A stretch of 64,000 bases of DNA, taken from assembly GCF_932274485.2 (NCBI RefSeq), contig NC_065885.2:42049062-42113061 (forward strand). The letters run 5' to 3'. Each line of letters opens with the position of its first letter. The stretch's first letter is position 1. Below, piece by piece: positions 53,258 to 64,000 of this stretch. The notes under the pieces are model-generated. The model ran no database searches. It was not told the origin of the DNA and was given only the letters and a program-made list of their open reading frames with translations. A program made the position numbers and the translations under genes. This DNA comes from Patella vulgata. Taxonomy: Eukaryota > Mollusca > Gastropoda > Patellidae.

Positions 53258-55770
53258 GTGCTTGATTGAGCTTCTTAGTCGAATCAATAGGCATAACGAT
53301 CTACTAATAATTACACGCGTGACTTAAATATTACTTCCGACTTGTCAATCGACGGAAAAAATCAACACTTGTCAATCAAGTTCGAACTCGAACCTGTAGT
53401 CGTGTAGACACCAGCTTGTTATAGGCTATATAGTATATATCTGTAAACAATACAAATCCGCGGACGGACTGTCTATAGAATGTCATTAATCAACTTGAAT
53501 TAATTGTGTGGTAATCCAAGTCATTTTAACCCCCATTTCCGCTGATCTTAGGCATTTATTATTATTTGGGACAATACTGACAATATAGCGCCACACGCGT
53601 GGGGTATCCCGGTGATGACATCACAGAAAGCTATTCTTAGACCAGGAAGTCAATCAAATCTGGAGCTTATTACCTCCCTTGATAGAACTGGCTCTCAAAT
53701 GATTTGAAAAGCCTAACGTAAAGCTTTTCAAATGTGACTTGGATTTAAAAATATTTTCTAACCCTCTGGACAAGTAAAATAGGATTTAATGGATAATTTA
53801 CACAACAGGTAAGACACTAACACATATAGTACTTAGAATAAGGCTATTTTTTTATCTTTTGAAGCGTACGTAACTAACGTACGAAAATTAATTGGTGGCT
53901 AGCTTTTTTTTCGCACGTATACAGTGAATGGCCATTTTGTTCAGTAATCCCAGCCAGAATTTGGCTATTTTCTAAATTTGCGTTAAAGTTTAAAATATTT
54001 GTTTTAGAACTGAAATAAATTAACTATTAGTCAATCCCAACGCTAAAAACATCAACATAATTGATTGTGTATATCGGAAATAGACACGACCGACGCACAA
54101 AATAGTGCCAAGATGGCAGCCTCTATGAACAACCATTTGCAGACGCTGTCATTGAAGACAACGTCAATTCTACGAATTGTAGATGTTATTTTTGTGAAAA
54201 ATCATTGGAAGAAGAGAAAACACGTTGGGGCTGTACGAATTATATAGTCTTTATGGGTGCAAAGGACACAATGCTGAAGATAAACCTATTGTTTACAATG
54301 TAACGTGCTGTTGACCTCATGACCCATTGACATCAATGTCATAACCTGTGATGTGTAGATCACGTGATATGAATATCATGGCTATTGACTGTGTCTGAGA
54401 TACTTCTCTCAGATCTTCAGAATGCTTTTGAAGCTGTCCCTTTAAGACGAAAAATGTCTACTTCATTGTCGCTTTACATGTTAATCATGAACATCTAGCA
54501 ACCATCATTATGACGTTGTTTCGTGTCGCCACCGTGTGCTCAATTTGGCGTATGGAGCCGAATCGTTGCCATATTAAGAGAAAATATCATGATTAAAATT
54601 GCAAAATTATCATAGTCAAAATGGTAAAAATGGCCATTTTCGACATTTTTCACTTGTAAATATCACATAACGGTTAATACATTTTAATGAATATTTACCA
54701 TCATGAAAATTACTATCAGTATCAAAACAAAAATTGCTCAACAAAAATTACCAATGTAAAAATCTAGTTGTGTTTTTTCCCTCTCTACTTTTCGCCTTTG
54801 AAAATTCACTGTAAATTTTTCATCTTTGCATTTTCAACTAACAGATTTTCTCCATTGCATTTTCGACTATCACAATTTCTCCAATCTAACTGACCATATA
54901 AGGAAAGGGGCGTGTTTCCGATTTCGGCCAAAGTTGACGTCATAACTCATCTGTTTTTATCGTCTGGACTAAAATAAAAGCTCCCTGATAGGGAACATAG
55001 GCACACGAGGTCATAAATCTACGTTGGTATAAGCGGCTGATGCATTTGGAGTTCTTCGGTTAGCCGAGAGAATAGTAAGAGCGGGAGGACCGCATCACAC
55101 ATAAATAACTACACAATACAAACCCGTGCACACGACACACAATATAGGTTACACATATATTTCAAACAATAAGCATTTCAAATCAAGTGAATGGATCCGG
55201 GGGTCAGTCGTAAGCGTCCACTGCGCTGTAGGCCTACCGGATTTTGACTTATAAAAACACCTGTTGATTAATTAATTATATAAAAAAATATTTAACGTAA
55301 TATGTTATTTGTAGGTAATTGATTAATTGTAGATACCATAGACGTGTACTTTATTTGAAGTACTAGTACGCCAACATCAAAAGATGACGTCACATCTGTA
55401 ATTTTTTTATTTTTTTTTTGAAGACCACATAAAACTTATTATGCCTATATACTGGCTACCGGATACTTGTTTTAAAAAATTCTGCTTTGCAAAAGTATAA
55501 AATGCTAATGGTTAAAATTCAATAACTATTACTAACATGATACCACCCGACCGTCAATAATATAGGGGTTTTTTGGGTTTTTTTTTTTAACTCATGAGTC
55601 TTGTCGGAGGGGTGTATATATATAGGCCTGATTAGGCCCATGTTGTATTTTACTTAATACAACTTTTGTTTCTAGTTTTATTTTAATTAATATAACTTTT
55701 GTTTCTAGTCTCGCATTATTTAACTCCCAGTTAATGTCTCCATTCTTCCACTCCGTTGTGATCTTATACT
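53258..55770. other. 2.5 kb without a supported gene
   Basis: No transposon ends or satellites are evident. Around 54091-54290 one reading frame gives NSTNCRCYFCEKSLEEEK, a Cys-containing stretch that could be part of an exon, but it has no start, no splice sites I trust and no known domain. Short AAAATGG-type words recur at 54600-54660. A T-run/A-run pair near 55400 and 55570 may be old retroposon tails. Confidence 0.4.
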
Positions 55771-55778
55771 ATCTCATC

Positions 55779-56010
55779 ACTGTCATATTCACAGTTACAG
55801 TGAACCGTCCAGTTAGTATAGTAGTAACATTACTATAGTCTTATTATTATTAACAACAGTCAATTTCTCCCATAAAACCCTTATCCACGGCATATTCACG
55901 GTTATAGTGAACCGTCCAGTTAGTATAGTAGTACCATTAGTGCGTGGGCCGTTTGGTGAAAGACTGTACAACAGTTCATTTCTCCCATAAAACCCTTATT
56001 TACGGTATAG
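55779..56010 (+). repeat. ~105-bp tandem duplication
   Basis: 'agtgaaccgtccagttagta' occurs at ~55799 and ~55904, and 'tttctcccataaaaccctta' at ~55863 and ~55978, so a unit of ~105-115 bp is present twice. Confidence 0.8.
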
Positions 56011-56061
56011 GAGATGGTTTTCCTCGACCAATGAGCCCCGAGAAGTCGAGAATATGGTAAC

Positions 56062-56312
56062 CATAGGCGTACGGGCTCGATGACAGTTAGGGGGGCAGAA
56101 CCAGAAATGTCCGAAAAAATTTCGTGTTTACAGATAGGGGCGCCGGTTTTCTTCGAGAGGCGAAGAAGGGGAACTGACCTTGTATGGACCCCCCAAGAAA
56201 ATTTTGGAATATCTGACAGCCACAAACGCGTTTTCCTGCTATTCCAGCCCGTAAAATTAGTGTTTTATTAGATTTCGGGCACTTTATTTTGCCAAGTAGA
56301 TGAAGAATTGGA
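56062..56312. mobile_element. H8 element, internally deleted copy
   Basis: Starts with the full terminus CATAGGCGTACGGGCTCGAT and jumps from the first ~200 bases to the 'ttattttgccaagtagatga' region, then stops where the inverted duplication begins. Confidence 0.65.
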
Positions 56313-56407
56313 CATTGCAAAACTACACCCAAGAATTGGTAGCAATTAATCAACTTCCTTGCTTGGTGGTGGCGGTACTAGAATTGGGTAACCTCATATG
56401 GTCAAAA

Positions 56408-56792
56408 CCAGTGCCAATCTGATTAAAATACAGATCTATATTTCGTTTCGTTTTTTTATACTTTCGATGGCCTACACTACATGAAGATCTGACAAGTTAT
56501 AGCGATAGGTGACGTCAGGGGTCAAAAGACCGACTTATGACCCTATGACGTCAGACATTTGATTAACCAATCAGCATTGATGTTAATAGTGGATTACCCA
56601 CAGTTCTGTGGAAAACACGCCTCAAGCTCGCCGTAACAGACCGTTTCATTGGCTTATCCCTGACACCATTCAGAATACGAGTTAAATAACAACTCTTCCA
56701 GATCCAAGTGTAGTAAAGACAAGTAAAACGAAATTTTGAACTATAAAACCGAAACGAAATAGGATCTGTGTTTTAACCAGATTGAACCAGTG
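56408..56792. mobile_element. Long-TIR MITE L1, copy 2
   Basis: Inverted counterpart of 39768-40152, same ends and core, part of the large inverted duplication and not an independent insertion. Confidence 0.7.
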
Positions 56793-56876
56793 CAAGATTT
56801 GAGATATTCAAAACGAAAAGAAAGGAATTTTAACCCGTTTAAAAAAAAAAAAAAAAAAAAAATATTTGAATAGAAA

Positions 56877-58011
56877 CCAGCGGATGCCAGGCAGGATACG
56901 CCCACATTTTGCAAGAAATGGATAGAGAACAAGCTAAAAACAAAAACGAGTTTTTGTACAATCAGGGGTCATATTCCAGAAAGTTATGCTCTGAAATGCG
57001 CAAATATCAAAAGGGATTGAGATTTTTGGAATATAAAATTTAGATAAAAATTGTAACCTCTAGAGGGTCCATAACCTTTGAATTACATACTTATATACAA
57101 TTTGCATACAAAGAGCGGCCATTTTGTCGGCAGTTTCATTTCGATTTTCCCAAAATTCCAATTCAACCTTCATCATGGTGGAATAGTGATCTAAACGGTT
57201 TTTAAAATCGAAAAACAAATTGTGACCTCTAGAGAATCCACAAGTTAAAAATGTGAATTTTCGACCAATCACGGACCATAATCCAGAACGTTACAATCCG
57301 ATACGCGCGAATATCGAAAGGAACCAAGATCTTTGGGTTATAAACATGCATTTCAAGTTTGATCAAAATCGGATCAAAATTATGACCTCTAGAGTGTCAA
57401 CAGGCTAAAAATGCGATTTTTCGTACAATCAGGGGCCATAATTCATGATGCTTCGATCCAATATGCGCGAATATCAAAAACAACCAAGATCTGTGGTTAT
57501 AAACATGCATTTCAAGTTTCATCAAAATCGGCACAAAATTGTGACCTCCAGAGGGTCCACAACCTTGATATACCAGATATTTACACTATTTGCGTATGAG
57601 GGGCGGGCAGTTTGGTCCGATTTTTACGAAATTCAAACTCAACCTCCATTACGGTATAACGATGATATAATCAAACGTTTTTTGAAATCGGATAATAATT
57701 GTATCCTCCAGAGGGACCACAAGCTAAAAAAAGGTGATTTTTTGTACAATCAGGGGCCATAATTCAGGACGTTACGATTCGATATGCCCAAATATTGAAA
57801 GGAACCAAGATCTTTGGGTTACAAACATGCATATTAAGTTTCATCAAGATCGGATTAAAATTGTGACCTCTACAGGGTCCACAACCGTGATTCACCATAT
57901 TTTTTTTACACTATTCGCGTACAAGCCGCGGCCATTTTGTGCGGCAGTTTTGGTCAGATTTTCATGACATTCGAGGTCAACCTTCATTACGATGTAACAC
58001 GGTGATATAAT
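56877..58011 (-). mobile_element. HINE-A 3' half (inverted arm)
   Basis: Begins with the reversed 3' end (CCAGCGG, TGCCAGGCAGG, ATACGCCCACATTTTG) and contains three to four satellite halves as at 38620-39683. The remnant of the HINE-B 5' module (58012-58074) follows. Confidence 0.75.
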
Positions 58012-58074
58012 TGTGGACGCCGGACGGACGAACGGACGGACGGGGTCGACGACAATATACGACCAGATTTCAAT

Positions 58075-59154
58075 CATAGGCGTACGGGCTCGATGACAGT
58101 TGGGGGGGGGGGGCAGGAACCCGAAATGCCCGAAAAAATTTCGGGTTTACAGACAGCGGCGCGGTCTTCCTCGAGAAGAGAAGAATCGGAGCTTACCTTG
58201 TGTGGACCCCCCCCCCCCCCCAAGAAAATTTTGGGATATTTGACGGCTGCAAACACGTTTTCCTGCTATTTCAGCCCGTGAACAAAACAACTTCAAAGTG
58301 GTCTAATATAGGCTAATTAAGATGGCTGGCTCGAATTCCAATCAAAAGATCAATCGTTTACAGTCCACGGAGACGGGCCCGTTGGGAGAAAATTTTGAAA
58401 ATTTAACTGCTGCAAACGCGTTTTCCGGCTATTCCAGTCTGTGAATACAGCAACTTCAATTTGGTCCAATATAGCCTGTCTGGCTGACCCGAATTCCAAA
58501 CAACCAATCAATCGTCGCGGGGTATGGGGGTCTCACCCTCCCGGAGAAATTTTTGAAAATTTAACCACCGCAAATGCGTTTTCTGCTATTCTAGCCCGTG
58601 TAAGCAACTCCAAAAGTATCCAATGGTTTTGTAACCGAAATCCCATTCTGAATTCCAACCATCCAATCAGACTGTTGCAGCTGCATTCACAGATAATAAT
58701 CAATGCCCGAAAAATGTCGCACAAAGTAGAGTGGCTCCAGACAAAATGTTTTAATCCATAGTCAACTCAGTACAAATTCGTGGTATTCAATTAAAATAAA
58801 AATAAAATTAGTGTTTTATTAGGGCTCGATGACAGGGAAGCAAAACTAGAAATGCCCAAAAAAAATTCAGGTTTACAGACAGCGGCGCTGGTTTTCTTCG
58901 AGAGGCGAAGAAGCGGAGCTGACCTTATATGGACCCCCTAAGAAATTTTTGGAAAATTTGACGGCCGTAAAGCGTTTTACTGCTATTCCAGCCCGTAAAA
59001 TTAGTGTTATATTAGATTTCGGGCACTTTATTTTGCCAAGTAGATGAAATTTTTTTCACTTTACCCGTCTGCCCGAAATGTCAGCTTGCCCGAAAGTTAG
59101 GGGGGGGGGGCAGCTGCCCCCCCCCCCCCTGCCCCCCTGGCTCGTACGTCTATG
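58075..59154. mobile_element. H8 element, most complete copy
   Basis: Both termini are present: CATAGGCGTACGGGCTCGAT at the left, and in reverse CATAGACGTACGAGCCAGGG at the right. The flanks do not match (ATTTCAAT against ATGGTAGC), so this copy did not arrive alone but as part of a rearrangement. Confidence 0.75.
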
Positions 59155-60640
59155 ATGGTAGCAAGCTTTAAATTGTGAATCAAAATATTATTTGACAGGC
59201 AAATCTCTTGATTCTCTCGTTCACAAGAATTTACTACCAAATGCCAGGAAATTAACTCTGGTGGCTCGTACCTACGGCGCTCACAGAATGCCTTCAGCTT
59301 CAATTCTTACGGATTACAGGTAAAGAAGAGCCAGTACAGATGTTATGCAAATTCATTTTTAAATCTCTGATAGGAAAATAAAATGTAATTTTCAACTAAA
59401 AAAACCCCAATAGTTTATTTCTTAGTTGCCATACAAAACTCTCATATATTATTGAGCGTGTTCGACATTAAATTTAATTCTTAGCGTCTGAAATACGCCT
59501 ACACCGGGTTGACGGATCTACATGTAGCTGAACTGGAAGCCGGTGCTATTGGTGTTGGTCTATTTTCGGGCCGATTGGGAAGATCATTTCCTCACCTTGT
59601 CGTTATTTAACTCGACACGTGAAACTTTTAGATTTCCGGTCTCTTCCAACGCTGTTATGTGTCACCAAGCAGTTTTGAATCGTGGAAATTCACCTTGTCG
59701 TTATTTAACTCGACACGCGAAACTTCCAGATTTTCGCGCCGCGTACATATGAGTAGTTGAGTTGAGGTTAGTTATATTACAACCTGAATGCAGTTATATA
59801 CCAAGATCACCATCAGTACTAGTCAAATGCCTAGCCTACAAATTCCTGGAGAGAGTAAAGTCGCTCGACAGTCGCTGAGCCATTAAAAAAAAAATAAAAA
59901 ATATCGAATCTTATTAAAAAAATAATCGTCGACTTCTACTCGAGACACCAATTTGTGGTTTCACTAATGTATCATTTCAGAAAGTTTATACCCCTTTACC
60001 ATAAAATCACGTCATGTACAGATTTACAAGGTCTCACCTCCCTATATTTAGCGCGTAGATCAACTAGCATGCAGACAGACAGACAGGAAAGATATGAAAA
60101 TTCCGAGAAAAACTCATCAAAAATAATGATTAAATTCCAGTGTGTATCATTGCTAAAATCACATCAAATATAAACCTTTGTGTTCTAGGATACACATAAA
60201 TTCATAAAAACGCCATGGCACAACATTTCAGAGTTTAAAAGTAGAAAAAAGACGGTAAAAAGACTCCGTATGAAAACTGTTCGATACATGCTGTCGTATC
60301 CGCGTGCCGCATGACGTATGAGAAATACACACACATTGATGACGCCACACGCAAAATCGATACGGATACACGATACGGACCAGGAATTTACCCTTGCCAA
60401 AAGTCTCTAAGTCTCTCCTGGTGCTGTTACGTGTCACCAAGCAGTTTTGAATTGTGAAAATTCACATCTCCACATCGTATACATTTGGTAACGGCATCTT
60501 TAAGAACATCAGCTGTACTATCGACCATAATGTCCCAGATTTCAATCACAGTGCTGGATGAGAAGAACTATCGAGATTTTATTGTTCAAACCCGCTTCCT
60601 ACTTGTCATGAGTAGAGCGACTGACAAGAAAAGTTTTACC
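59155..60640. other. No gene seen; short tandem repeat
   Basis: 'tcaccttgtcgttatttaac' occurs at ~59594 and ~59690, and 'gtgtcaccaagcagttttga' at ~59658 and ~60430, so a ~96-bp unit is repeated and dispersed here. No coding signal was found. Confidence 0.5.
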
Positions 60641-62950
60641 TAGTTCTTTATAATAATAATCTTTATTCCAAATCTTCATAAGAAGATACGTGAATATATA
60701 TAATACATAATATACTCTTCAAAAAAAGTAGGGGATATTGAAATGCAAATACCTATGCAGGTTGTGATATGGTAAATAGTCATGGACACTTGACATGCTT
60801 TGAGAGTATGTTCACAGATAAAGAACGTATCGCCCCAACAGAACCACTGAGCTGCATGAGCGACACGCAATAGCGCCATACACGTGGGAGGGGTTCATTG
60901 TCAAATTTGACACTTCAAGGAAAGTTGATGAAAACTGCCGCTTGTTGGTTTATCCTATCCATGTTTTATTTCCTATCGGTTTTTGCATAGGATTTACTGT
61001 TTAGCATATCTTTGCTTTAGTGTGTTCGGGAGACGTGTTCGTCGATGTCAACGTCAAGCGACAACACTGCAAGAAATGGCCGTGGCACTGCAAGAGGAGT
61101 GGGTCAGATTACCCCAAATCGTGATTGGACGTTGATTAGGAGCATGCCACGACGAAATGCTGAAAGTTTGAGGATTGGTGGAGCAATTACTCATTATTAA
61201 GACAAAAATCAAAAACGTCCATTTTCACTTTTGACAGTGTATCTCTTTGCGAGTGAAATGGGGCCGTCAGATAAGCCGCCCATATGAACTGTTTATGTTC
61301 ATGTGTAGGCAATTGGCCTGTTATTAACATACACTGGTTACCTCTAATAAAAACAGCAGTGCATTTCCGCAGTTTTGTATTGTTTCTAAATATCCCCTAC
61401 TTTTTTTTGAAGAGTATAATATAAATACAATCGAACATGACAATCAATCATTTTAAACATTTACCTACAGCTATTTACATTTAATTTATCGTGAATAAAA
61501 GCTTATTTATTAAAGTGATTTAATATAACTGATATGAATTTACATAATTTGATTAAGTTTGTGCCTTCAACATTAAATACATCTTTTATTTTATAGGTTG
61601 AGGGGGAACTATTATAAAAACGAGTTAAATATAGAGCCCTTTCCTTAAGAAAAAAAAGAGAAGATTTGAATATATAGTGATATCCGTCACCAACTTCATT
61701 ATTATTACATAATGTACAGATTCTATTTTCTTTAGATATGTTTGTAAAAGAGCCCGTTTCTAATGGTAGAAAATGACTTCTTCATCGAAACCGCGTGAAA
61801 CTAACGCGGTATTTCCTAGGCAGGCTTACTAGGTATTCTTCAAATGTAAGACTATCATTAAATATTCTCTAGTTAAGACACTTGCTACTGTTGTTTACTT
61901 TAGGCCTCCATTCTTGTACATACTGGTCCATTAGTTTTAACTTAATACTTTCCTTAAAGATACATTCCCGCGTACAAACTGGGTAATTTGATGATATATT
62001 AGGCCTAAAAACATATTCAAACTACTTAATTTATCATAAATTTGCTTCAAATCATTTTCAAAATATTGTAATTGTCAAGGAATACCCTTTCTATAAAAAA
62101 CATCGATCAAAAGAGGTCATGTTTGTGTCACGTGACTGACGGGTGCGAAGTCGGAGGAGAATTCATTGCATACATAAGACGATGTTGTCTTTAATCGCTT
62201 ACTATTTATTACAAATATCGAATCCTAATTAAATTCTCGGATTATCCACTACCCGCGTCTATTTTCGTCATTTGTATCTCAGAAAGTGTTGTACGTCTAA
62301 CTCTTCATAAAGTTTATCAACTTGTACATCAAGCGCTCAATGTTCGCGTGTGACCTTTGACATCACGCGTGTAGAAATTCATAATCGTCGGGCTGTCGAT
62401 TAGGGGAACCCTTACATTTTTGTCCAGTATACGCTCCATGAGTGTTTTTCGGGGAATCCAGTAATTTTCTAGTAAGATTGGATATCTCTACTTTCCATGT
62501 ATACCAAAATTACCATACTTTTATTGGAAATAACCACCCGATAAATACTTTTCTGGGAACCCATCTTTAAGCCATTTGGGGTTAATATTGTTTTCAAAGA
62601 CATATATGGATGAGAAACCAGTTTCGTCCAAAATATATTTAACATAATTTATCTACTTTGTAGTGTTTTCTAATTTAATCATCAAGTTATCCAATATACA
62701 TGACAATTTATTTGGATTACCAGAACTAATCTTATGCCAGTAGGATACCATTCTACGTTTAACAATAAGTTGAAGCGGAGAAACGCCCAACTCCCAATAT
62801 ACAATGGCGTTTGGGGTGGATTTCTTGACACCTTACACTATTTTGCAGAATCGTAGTTGAAATCGTTCTAACAATTGCATATACGAGTTTCCCCAGACTT
62901 CACAACCATACAGCTTAATAGTGATAATAGTCGGGTCAAAATACAGTCCC
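60640..62950 (-). mobile_element. LINE fragment, 3' half, minus strand
   Basis: At the left edge '(ta)ataataatctttatt' is the reversed 3' end. Reading in reverse, 62950-62750 encodes LYGCEVWGNSYMQLLERFQL, then GVKKSTPNAIVYWELG, words typical of the region behind the reverse transcriptase of Jockey-type LINEs. 61960-61560 gives the C-terminal CxLC-H-C-type stretch (NEVGDGYHYI, KERALYLTRFYN). Several stops, for example in the KIV-GVKK and TTK-INYV joins, show decay. About 300 bases near 62100-62420 do not fit and may be an insertion. The RT core itself is absent. Confidence 0.6.
60715..61414. mobile_element. Tc1/mariner-derived non-autonomous element
   Basis: Inverted ends CTCTTCAAAAAAAGTAGGGG and the reverse partner with one more A, flanked by TA on both sides (60713-60714, 61415-61416). 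Inside, near 61085-61150, a remnant reads LQEEWVRLPQIVIGR, like the C-terminal part of Tc1 transposase (QEEWxxIPQxxIRRLIxSM). The catalytic part is deleted. It split the LINE fragment. Confidence 0.75.
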
Positions 62951-63214
62951 CCCCCCCCTCAACTGATTCTGACAGGGTTTAGTGTATTGTATTACATACT
63001 AAAAGTTTACCAAAGTAGGACCCCCGTCAAAGATGGCCACCGAAACGTCTTAATGATCATAACTATGTAACTATCAACTCCAATTTGATGATCTTGGGGT
63101 CTATTCATAGGTTTGGGGGGGGGGGGGTAAAGAACACATTAAGATCATTAAAAATAATGTTAGCCTATTATGTCAAAAATGGCCGCCAAAACCCCCAAAT
63201 GACCGCAAGTCAAT
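62951..63214 (+). repeat. Two units of a ~150-bp repeat with poly-C/poly-G runs
   Basis: 'aatttgatgatcttg' with 'ggtctattc' or 'tgtctatcc' occurs at ~63084 and ~63227, each followed by a G-rich or 'ggggacaggga' stretch and preceded by an 'atggccgcc'-like word. The second unit continues into the foldback arm. Confidence 0.6.
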
Positions 63215-63812
63215 AACTATTGATTCAAATTTGATGATCTTGATGTCTATCCCCAGGTATTTGGGGACAGGGAACAGTTTAAGACAACTTTGGATGTCAC
63301 TGAGCTGTTCAATCATTACGAAATTGAATTCATTACCTTCAGCTGTCCACTATCACCTAATGCACAAACACCTCTGCCAGAATAAGCTTCAGAGCGTTCA
63401 GTTTTGAGTGTCATCCTCCTCCTCAGTATCGACCTCTTGAGTGTTGTTTGAATTGTCACAGTTTTCAGTTTGGCAAGGGCCACACATACAGCAGTATAGG
63501 GGACTCCATAGCGTCTGCAGCGGCATCGAGAGGATTTCATCCCCCGAACAGTTGCAATGGATAATTTTCATGAAGGAGCAAGATCAGCAAATCTGTGACA
63601 ATTCAAACAACACTCAAGAGGTCGTTACCGAGGAGGAGGATGACACTCAAAACTGAACGCTCTGAAACTTATTCTATGATAGTGGACAGCTGAAGATCAT
63701 GAATTCATAATGATTAAACAGCTCAGTGATATCCAAAGTTCTCTTAATGTGTTCCTTGTCCCCAAAAATCTGGGTATAGACATCAAGATCATCAAATTTG
63801 AGTCATTATATA
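63215..63812. repeat. Long foldback (inverted repeat, ~245-bp arms)
   Basis: 63215-63461 and 63593-63812 are inverted copies with small differences, around a ~130-base loop (63462-63592). On the minus strand the left arm and loop carry a Cys-rich stretch (RCRCRRYGVPYTAVC and GPCQTENCDNS) followed by an acidic end, like the C-terminal tail of some transposon-encoded proteins with CXC-type motifs. It is a broken remnant and the family is not decided. Confidence 0.7.
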
Positions 63813-63821
63813 ATTATGGAA

Positions 63822-63925
63822 ATGAAATGAAATGGGGTTTAACGTCCTACTGTTCTGCTCCGAACTGCGGCCTACTCTTACATCGAATTCCAACTGAAAA
63901 GGGATCTTTTACGTGCACGCCAATG
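63822..63925 (-). mobile_element. SINE-A fragment
   Basis: Minus-strand tail and part of the body ('aaatgaaatggggtttaacg', 'cggcctactctta', 'gggatcttttacgtgcacgc'); an internal block and the tRNA-like head are missing. Confidence 0.7.
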
Positions 63926-64000
63926 TTGTAGTGTGGATGTAATGAAAGCCATACTGTTCTGAGGATTACAATTGATTTTATTCATCATCTTTGACAAGAT

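Larger units (their letters stand above)
56320..59154 (-). repeat. Inverted duplicate of 35277-40250
   Basis: Reading in reverse complement, the long-TIR MITE, the HINE-A 3' half and the complete H8 element occur in the same order as at 35277-40250. A ~340-base stretch (58441-58790 against 35625-35965) showed no mismatch by eye; other parts differ at roughly one base in 25-30. The HINE-B interior and ~50 bases of HINE-A (36405-38622 in the other arm) are absent: 'gtccacaatt' joins 'atatcaccg' directly. Confidence 0.85.

Overview
The window looks like nuclear DNA of a lophotrochozoan, most likely a marine mollusc. It is AT-rich and almost entirely interspersed repeats. It holds tRNA-derived SINEs with an ATTTC-type tail and several families of elements whose ~150-165 bp internal satellite follows a GTCC-rich end, an arrangement known from bivalves and gastropods. 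The one unmistakable host gene gives no species name, so mollusc is an inference.

The host gene is LTN1 (Listerin, E3 ligase of ribosome-associated quality control) at 27858-33053, plus strand. Its whole 1,731-codon reading frame is one uninterrupted exon. A probable 3' splice site lies 32 bases before the ATG, and a transposable element ends only about 60 bases before the ATG. No other host gene, tRNA, rRNA or CRISPR array could be supported.

Layout. 1-9.1 kb: SINE-A and SINE-B copies, several nested in an old MITE, plus decayed satellites and a 1.5 kb element with short inverted ends. 9.1-21.6 kb: Helentron-associated elements (HINE family A) with a ~335 bp satellite; three copies sit inside a larger one and the repeat phase resumes after each. 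Two MITEs also interrupt it. 21.9-27.8 kb: HINE-C, a Penelope-like fragment, hAT-like MITEs and a HINE-B that ends next to LTN1. 33.6-39.7 kb: a second HINE-A holding two HINE-B copies, one of which holds an 8-bp-TSD hAT element. 40.2-40.9 kb: HINE-D, inverted. 41.2-52.4 kb: a broken Ty3/Gypsy fossil whose 5' LTR is split by a 7.2 kb PIF/Harbinger transposon, itself split by a LINE. 52.5-59.2 kb: more hAT fragments and an inverted copy of the 35.3-40.2 kb block. 59.2-64 kb: small tandem repeats, a minus-strand LINE fragment with a Tc1-type insertion, a long foldback and a final SINE.

The most unusual structure is the set of HINEs. Four families with unrelated internal satellites share a 5' hairpin and GTCC-rich module. 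The elements insert into T tracts of each other, and three nested family-A insertions plus one family-B insertion hit the same T5 tract of the family-A satellite. Coordinates of repeat edges were read by eye and may be off by a few bases; older, decayed edges may be off by tens.
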